This document shows, piece by piece, positions 61,220-64,000 of a DNA stretch of 64,000 nt; within the stretch, counting starts at the first letter, position 1; each line of letters opens with the position of its first letter. The position numbers and the translations under genes are program-made. The notes under the pieces are model-generated. The model saw only the letters and a list, made by a program, of their open reading frames with translations. It was not told where the DNA came from and did not search any database. Location of the stretch: assembly GCF_022808595.1 (NCBI RefSeq), contig NZ_JAKUCN010000010.1:1-64000 (forward strand), in the 5' to 3' direction. The DNA is from Microvirga solisilvae. Lineage in GTDB: Bacteria > Pseudomonadota > Alphaproteobacteria > Rhizobiales > Beijerinckiaceae.

Positions 61220-61302
61220 GCACCGGCCTCCTGGTCCTCCCCGCATTCCCCTTGTGCATTGGCCGGCACCTTTAGACGGGCTTCGAGAGCCCGTCTTTTT
61301 TT
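61220..61302 (+). ncRNA. candidate stress-induced small RNA A (GsrN-like)
   Basis: The predicted transcript is about 83 nt and lies between an EcfG promoter and an intrinsic terminator. CCGGCC (61223-61228) pairs with GGCCGG (61261-61266) around a 32-base loop. The loop is rich in C and contains CCTCCCC and TTCCCC, which could bind Shine-Dalgarno-like GGGG/GGAG sites. The terminator is an 8-bp stem GACGGGCT/AGCCCGTC (61275-61282 and 61288-61295) with seven Ts. CCCCTTG and GCCGGCACCTT recur in small RNA B. Promoter class, C-rich loop and nearness to phyR-nepR-ecfG recall Caulobacter GsrN; homology is not proven. The exact ends are estimated. Confidence 0.65.
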
Positions 61303-61321
61303 ATGCCGATTACGATGTGAC

Positions 61322-61352
61322 AAAAGAAAAGCCCGGCTCGAAAGCCGGGCGA
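61322..61352 (-). terminator. terminator of phyR
   Basis: Reading leftward, the stem GCCCGGCTTT/AAAGCCGGGC-type hairpin (61331-61350) is followed by a TTTTCTTTTG run. It lies 45 bases past the phyR stop. Confidence 0.85.
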
Positions 61353-61396
61353 TTACTTAGCCATATTGGATTAGTTGACTAGGCTGTCGATGTGCA

Positions 61397-62203
61397 TCAC
61401 GCCGTGGCAGCGCGTGCCTCGCGGCGCTTGGCGCTCTGTTGGAAGAACAGGGCTTGGCTGATCACGGCCGAGACGTTGGCCGGCTGGAACGGCTTGGCGA
61501 TGAGGAAGGCCGGCTCGGGCCGCTCACCGGTGAGGAAGCGCTCCGGATAGGCGGTGATGAAGATCACCGGTACCTCGAAAGACTTCAGCAGGTCATTGAC
61601 CGCGTCGAGACCCGAGCTGCCGTCGGCAAGCTGGATGTCGGCCAGGATCAGGCCGGGCTGCTTCGTGGTAGCGAGCTTCACGGCCTCGGTGCGCGTACGG
61701 GCGACACCCGTCACGTTGTGGCCGAGACCTTCAACAAGCGCCTCGAGATCCATGGCGATGAGCGGCTCGTCCTCAATGATGAGGATGTCGGTGGCCATGT
61801 CAGCCGCCAACTCACGGCCAGCTTCGTCCACGAGCTCGCGCACCGTCTTGGCGTCGACGTCGAGAATCTGGCCGACCTCCTCCTCCCCGAAGCCTTCAAG
61901 GCAGGAGAGCAGGAATGCTTGGCGCGGCAGCGGAGTGATCTGCCCGAGGCGAACTTCCGCCGGCAGATCGCGCTGGATCTGCTCGCTGCGTCCGTTGACG
62001 GAAAGCGAATTCCAAATGCGCGTGAAAACCTGGAAAAGCTCGACCTTGACGTTGCCGGAGGGCCCAATGGTCTCGGGCTCGCTCACGAGCGTCTCAAGGG
62101 TTGCAGCCACATAGGCGTCGCCAGCCATCTGGCTGCCTGTAAGTGCGCGTGCGTAGCGGCGAAGATACGGTAAGTGCTGGACGACAAGCTGAGCTGTCGA
62201 CAT
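61397..62203 (-). CDS. phyR: general stress response regulator PhyR
   Basis: The 268-residue anti-anti-sigma factor has an N-terminal sigma-like domain (about 1-135: QHLPYLRRYARALTGSQMAGDAYV, LPRQAFLLSCLEGFGEEEVGQIL). A C-terminal receiver domain follows (about 138-262) with the acidic pair in IIEDEP, the phospho-acceptor D189 in LILADIQL and a Lys in FLIAKPFQP. On phosphorylation the sigma-like part binds NepR and frees EcfG. The ATG at 62203 follows GGGGAAG. An EcfG promoter stands upstream, so PhyR is under feedback control. It is divergent from nepR-ecfG. Confidence 0.97.
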   Translation of the reverse strand: MSTAQLVVQHLPYLRRYARALTGSQMAGDAYVAATLETLVSEPETIGPSGNVKVELFQVFTRIWNSLSVNGRSEQIQRDLPAEVRLGQITPLPRQAFLLSCLEGFGEEEVGQILDVDAKTVRELVDEAGRELAADMATDILIIEDEPLIAMDLEALVEGLGHNVTGVARTRTEAVKLATTKQPGLILADIQLADGSSGLDAVNDLLKSFEVPVIFITAYPERFLTGERPEPAFLIAKPFQPANVSAVISQALFFQQSAKRREARAATA

Positions 62204-62252
62204 TCGCTTCCCCTTATATGTGCTTATGACTCGTTGTACCGATGGTCCGTTC

Positions 62253-62277
62253 AACGCGGCAAAGCTGCAAAAGTTCC
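62253..62277 (-). promoter_or_regulatory. EcfG-type promoter of phyR
   Basis: On the minus strand GGAAC (complement of 62273-62277), 16 bases, then CGTT (complement of 62253-62256). Confidence 0.8.
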
Positions 62278-62282
62278 ATGCT

Positions 62283-62307
62283 GGAACCGTGTCTAACCAC
62301 AAGCGTT
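62283..62307 (+). promoter_or_regulatory. EcfG-type promoter of nepR-ecfG
   Basis: GGAAC (62283-62287), 16 bases, then CGTT (62304-62307). It lies back-to-back with the phyR promoter, with only 5 bases between them, and gives autoregulation. Confidence 0.82.
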
Positions 62308-62385
62308 ATTGCTCGAAAATGAGTATAGAGCTACTGCCAAGGTTGGCTATCCCTTAATAATAGCTGGGATGGCAAGGGGAATCAG

Positions 62386-62601
62386 ATGACAGGTGATAAG
62401 GGGAACAAGCTGCCTCGGGCGCTCCCGAGAACGTCTCTCGACGGCACGCTTGGAACCAGGGCCAAACTCGACGATGGCAGTCAGAAGCGAATCGGCGATC
62501 AATTGCGCGCCATGTACGATGAATTGATGCAGCAGCCGGTCCCGGACCGTTTCAAGGATCTGCTGGATCAGCTCGACAAGAAGAAGGCAGGGTCGCAATG
62601 A
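62386..62601 (+). CDS. nepR: anti-sigma factor NepR
   Basis: This 71-residue protein is the anti-sigma factor that holds EcfG inactive until phosphorylated PhyR binds it. The conserved core runs KRIGDQLRAMYDELMQQPVP plus DRFKDLLDQLD, the two helices that contact sigma or PhyR. The N-terminal third is disordered. AAGGGGA precedes the ATG. Its stop overlaps the ecfG start by four bases (ATGA), ensuring balanced synthesis. Confidence 0.95.
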   Translation: MTGDKGNKLPRALPRTSLDGTLGTRAKLDDGSQKRIGDQLRAMYDELMQQPVPDRFKDLLDQLDKKKAGSQ

Positions 62602-63137
62602 CCCAGGAGCCTGACCTGAGAGAGGCCTTGCTTGCCGCAGTCCCAGGCCTTCGCGCCTTCGCCATCTCTCTCGCGGGTCAGGTCGACAGGGCAGATGACC
62701 TTGTCCAAGATACTCTCCTCCGGGCTCTATCAAATCTCCATCGCTTCGAGAGAGGCACGAACCTGAACGCCTGGCTCTTTACGATCCTGCGCAATCTCTT
62801 TCATTCCGAGTATCGCAAGCGCCGCCGCGAGGTCGAGGACCCGGATGGCGTATTTGCTGGTCGCCTGAAGGTGCATCCCGAACAAGGCTCGCATTTGGAT
62901 TTCGAGGATTTCCGCTCTGCCCTCTTCGAGCTTCCCTCGGACCAGCGCGAGGCCCTGCTTCTGGTCGGTGCATCCGGCTTCTCCTACGAGGAAGCTGCCA
63001 GCATCTGTGGCTGCGCTGTCGGCACCATCAAAAGCCGGGTGAACCGTGCTCGGATCCGCCTTGCAGCCATGCTTAATGTGGAGGACGTGGACGATCTGGG
63101 CCCCGATACCATGACCCGCGCCGCCCTGCAGGGCTGA
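62598..63137 (+). CDS. ecfG: ECF sigma factor EcfG (ECF15 group)
   Basis: The 179-residue alternative sigma factor directs the general stress regulon. Region 2 includes LAGQVDRADDLVQDTLLRALSNLHRFERGTNLNAWLFTILRN, with the DDLVQDT and W-L-F-T-I-L-R-N hallmarks. Region 4 includes LPSDQREALLLVGASGFSYEEAASICGCAVGTIKSRVNRAR, with the -35-binding helix. It is translationally coupled to nepR and followed by a terminator. The cognate promoter pattern occurs ten times in the surrounding 5.4 kb. Confidence 0.96.
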   Translation: MTQEPDLREALLAAVPGLRAFAISLAGQVDRADDLVQDTLLRALSNLHRFERGTNLNAWLFTILRNLFHSEYRKRRREVEDPDGVFAGRLKVHPEQGSHLDFEDFRSALFELPSDQREALLLVGASGFSYEEAASICGCAVGTIKSRVNRARIRLAAMLNVEDVDDLGPDTMTRAALQG

Positions 63138-63146
63138 CACCCTCAT

Positions 63147-63174
63147 GAAAAACGCCGCCCGAAGGCGGCGTTTT
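63147..63174. terminator. bidirectional terminator of ecfG and the DUF1328 gene
   Basis: AAAAACGCCGCC and GGCGGCGTTTT form a perfect stem with a 4-base loop; T runs exist on both strands. Confidence 0.88.
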
Positions 63175-63196
63175 CGATTCATCCGGGATAGCCCCG

Positions 63197-63370
63197 TCAC
63201 ATGGGGCTACGTCCGCGCAGAAGACCGATCACGGCCGAGATGGCGAAGAGCACGATCGCAACAAAGAAGATCAGCTTTGCGATCTCGACAGCGGTGCCGG
63301 CGATGCCGCCGAAACCGAACAGAGCCGCGACCAGCGCGATAATGAGAAAAGTGACAGCCCAACCGAGCAT
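63197..63370 (-). CDS. DUF1328 small membrane protein
   Basis: The 57-residue protein has two transmembrane helices: about residues 5-20 ([17 protein letters not shown]) and 30-50 ([21 protein letters not shown]). The central [12 protein letters not shown] matches DUF1328 (YtjA-like), a family of tiny membrane proteins often under stress control in proteobacteria. GAGGT lies before the ATG. An EcfG promoter with a 17-base spacer stands 53 bases upstream. The function is unknown. Confidence 0.9.
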   Translation of the reverse strand: MLGWAVTFLIIALVAALFGFGGIAGTAVEIAKLIFFVAIVLFAISAVIGLLRGRSPM

Positions 63371-63422
63371 GGTGTTACCTCGCTTAGATTAATGATCAGC
63401 CCGAAGCTGATGACGCTCAATC

Positions 63423-63448
63423 AACGCGAAGCGCGACTGTGAGGTTCC
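63423..63448 (-). promoter_or_regulatory. EcfG-type stress promoter of the DUF1328 gene
   Basis: On the minus strand GGAAC (complement of 63444-63448), 17 bases, then CGTT (complement of 63423-63426). Confidence 0.7.
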
Positions 63449-63517
63449 GCCAGAAAAAGTTAAGCCTGCTGTTCTTAGGTCTGCGGTGTAAGTATTTCAC
63501 GGGCTCATGAGCAGTAT

Positions 63518-63542
63518 GGAACTCCGCTCTTCCAGGTACGTT
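63518..63542 (+). promoter_or_regulatory. EcfG-type stress promoter of the small membrane-protein gene
   Basis: GGAAC (63518-63522), 16 bases, then CGTT (63539-63542); the start codon lies 26 bases downstream. Confidence 0.74.
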
Positions 63543-63568
63543 TTTCAGAACACTTGGGAGATATGTCG

Positions 63569-63772
63569 ATGACCCGTTCCGTTGCCCTACGTGCATTTTT
63601 TCTCTTCACGATTTTGTCTATTCTCGCGGCTGCCACAGGTATGGCATCGCATTCCGATATTGCCGAAGCCATGTTCGTGATCGCTGCGTCCCTGTCGGCG
63701 GTCCTGCTGTTCTTCGCCATGACGGTTCAGACTCCGGCTCCTATTCCCGTGCGTGTGCAGCGTCGTCGCTAA
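63569..63772 (+). CDS. small stress-regulated membrane protein, uncharacterised
   Basis: The 67-residue protein has two hydrophobic helices (about residues 6-24 and 31-51) and a basic C-terminus (VRVQRRR). I recognise no family. GGGAG lies 8 bases before the ATG at 63569; an ATG at 63563 is too close to that site. A perfect EcfG promoter upstream and a hairpin terminator downstream frame it as a single-gene unit of the stress response. Confidence 0.68.
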   Translation: MTRSVALRAFFLFTILSILAAATGMASHSDIAEAMFVIAASLSAVLLFFAMTVQTPAPIPVRVQRRR

Positions 63773-63787
63773 GCATCTTCGGCTTTC

Positions 63788-63818
63788 GAAAAAGGCGGCT
63801 CACTGAGCCGCCTTTTTT
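63788..63818. terminator. bidirectional terminator
   Basis: AAAGGCGGCTC and GAGCCGCCTTTTTT form a stem of about 11 bp with a 3-base loop, between the small membrane-protein gene and the convergent SDR gene. Confidence 0.88.
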
Positions 63819-63822
63819 GCTG

Positions 63823-64000
63823 TCACGACTCCGTCGCGTCACCACCATTCGGATGCAGGACTGATCCGGTGATGTAGGAGGAATCTTCGCAGGCCAGAAA
63901 GAGGAAAGACGGCGCGACCTCGTTCGGTTGGCCTGGGCGCTTGAGGGGCGTATTCGCACCGAAGCTCTTCACCTTCTCAGCCGGGAATGTCGAAGGGATC
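63823..64000 (-). CDS. short-chain dehydrogenase/reductase, C-terminal end (partial)
   Basis: Only the last ~58 residues are inside the window; the gene continues past the right edge. The segment reads like the end of a classical SDR: PLKRPGQPNEVAPSFLFLAC, then SSYITGSVLHPNGG and a short tail. The GANTPLKRPGQPNE wording matches the YhdF/glucose-dehydrogenase-like stress-associated group (NAD(P)H-dependent oxidoreductases). Whether it belongs to the EcfG regulon cannot be seen because its promoter is outside. Confidence 0.85.
   Translation of the reverse strand, partial: IPSTFPAEKVKSFGANTPLKRPGQPNEVAPSFLFLACEDSSYITGSVLHPNGGDATES

Noticed and set aside
1-64000. CRISPR array, prophage, insertion sequence, tRNA or rRNA
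   Set aside because: I saw no regularly spaced direct repeats, transposase or phage genes, cloverleaf-like segments or rRNA signatures anywhere in the window.

Overview
The window looks like chromosomal DNA of a high-GC alphaproteobacterium of the order Rhizobiales (Hyphomicrobiales). A Methylobacteriaceae member such as Microvirga is plausible, but the genus is inferred, not proven. The grounds are the PhyR/NepR/EcfG general stress response, the MutA/ScpA/MeaB methylmalonyl-CoA set, a 45-base palindrome typical of this order, and start and base usage. No tRNA, rRNA, CRISPR array, insertion sequence or prophage gene was recognised. Gene density is normal and most genes sit in short operons.

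Layout. At 0-5 kb are the end of an HWE histidine kinase, a PAS-GAF-PAS protein with no kinase domain, an isochorismatase-like hydrolase and an iron-type superoxide dismutase. At 4-10 kb are a YdjC-type deacetylase, a polyprenyl-phosphate glycosyltransferase, MurJ, a von Willebrand-type secreted protein, an aminotransferase and a haloacid dehalogenase. At 10-17 kb are a DUF559 protein, an M20 dipeptidase with a degraded partial copy 2.4 kb away, a secreted sugar-dehydrogenase/RTX fusion lying between those two copies, a LysE exporter and a HerA-like ATPase. At 17-28 kb are both methylmalonyl-CoA mutase subunits and their GTPase chaperone MeaB, spread among unrelated genes including a cyclase with a c-type haem motif. 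At 28-34 kb are a second RTX protein, an asparaginase, UDP-glucose dehydrogenase, a stand-alone AsnC-type effector domain and a lytic transglycosylase.

From 34.5 to 43.4 kb lies a divergent envelope-polysaccharide locus. On the left is a large ABC-exporter-like protein whose nucleotide-binding half has lost its key residues, coupled to a cyclic-nucleotide-binding protein. On the right are four glycosyltransferases, the last fused to a deacetylase-like domain. Next come a four-gene peptide-type ABC importer (43.4-49.4 kb), RhlE, a HAD phosphatase, an MFS transporter, glpD-glpK and a HIT protein.

The most striking part is 58-63.8 kb, a general-stress-response island. By eye it holds ten matches to the EcfG promoter (GGAAC, 16 or 17 bases, then CGTT or one close variant). 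They stand before phyR, nepR-ecfG, a KGG-repeat protein, a PRC-barrel protein, a DUF1328 protein, three small uncharacterised proteins and two gene-free stretches that each end in an intrinsic terminator. Those two stretches appear to be paralogous small RNAs of about 75-85 nt. Each has a C-rich loop and a shared GCCGGCACCTT core, and they resemble in concept the sigma-T-dependent GsrN RNA of Caulobacter. PhyR (anti-anti-sigma), NepR (anti-sigma) and EcfG (sigma) form the switch, and everything around them appears to be its output.
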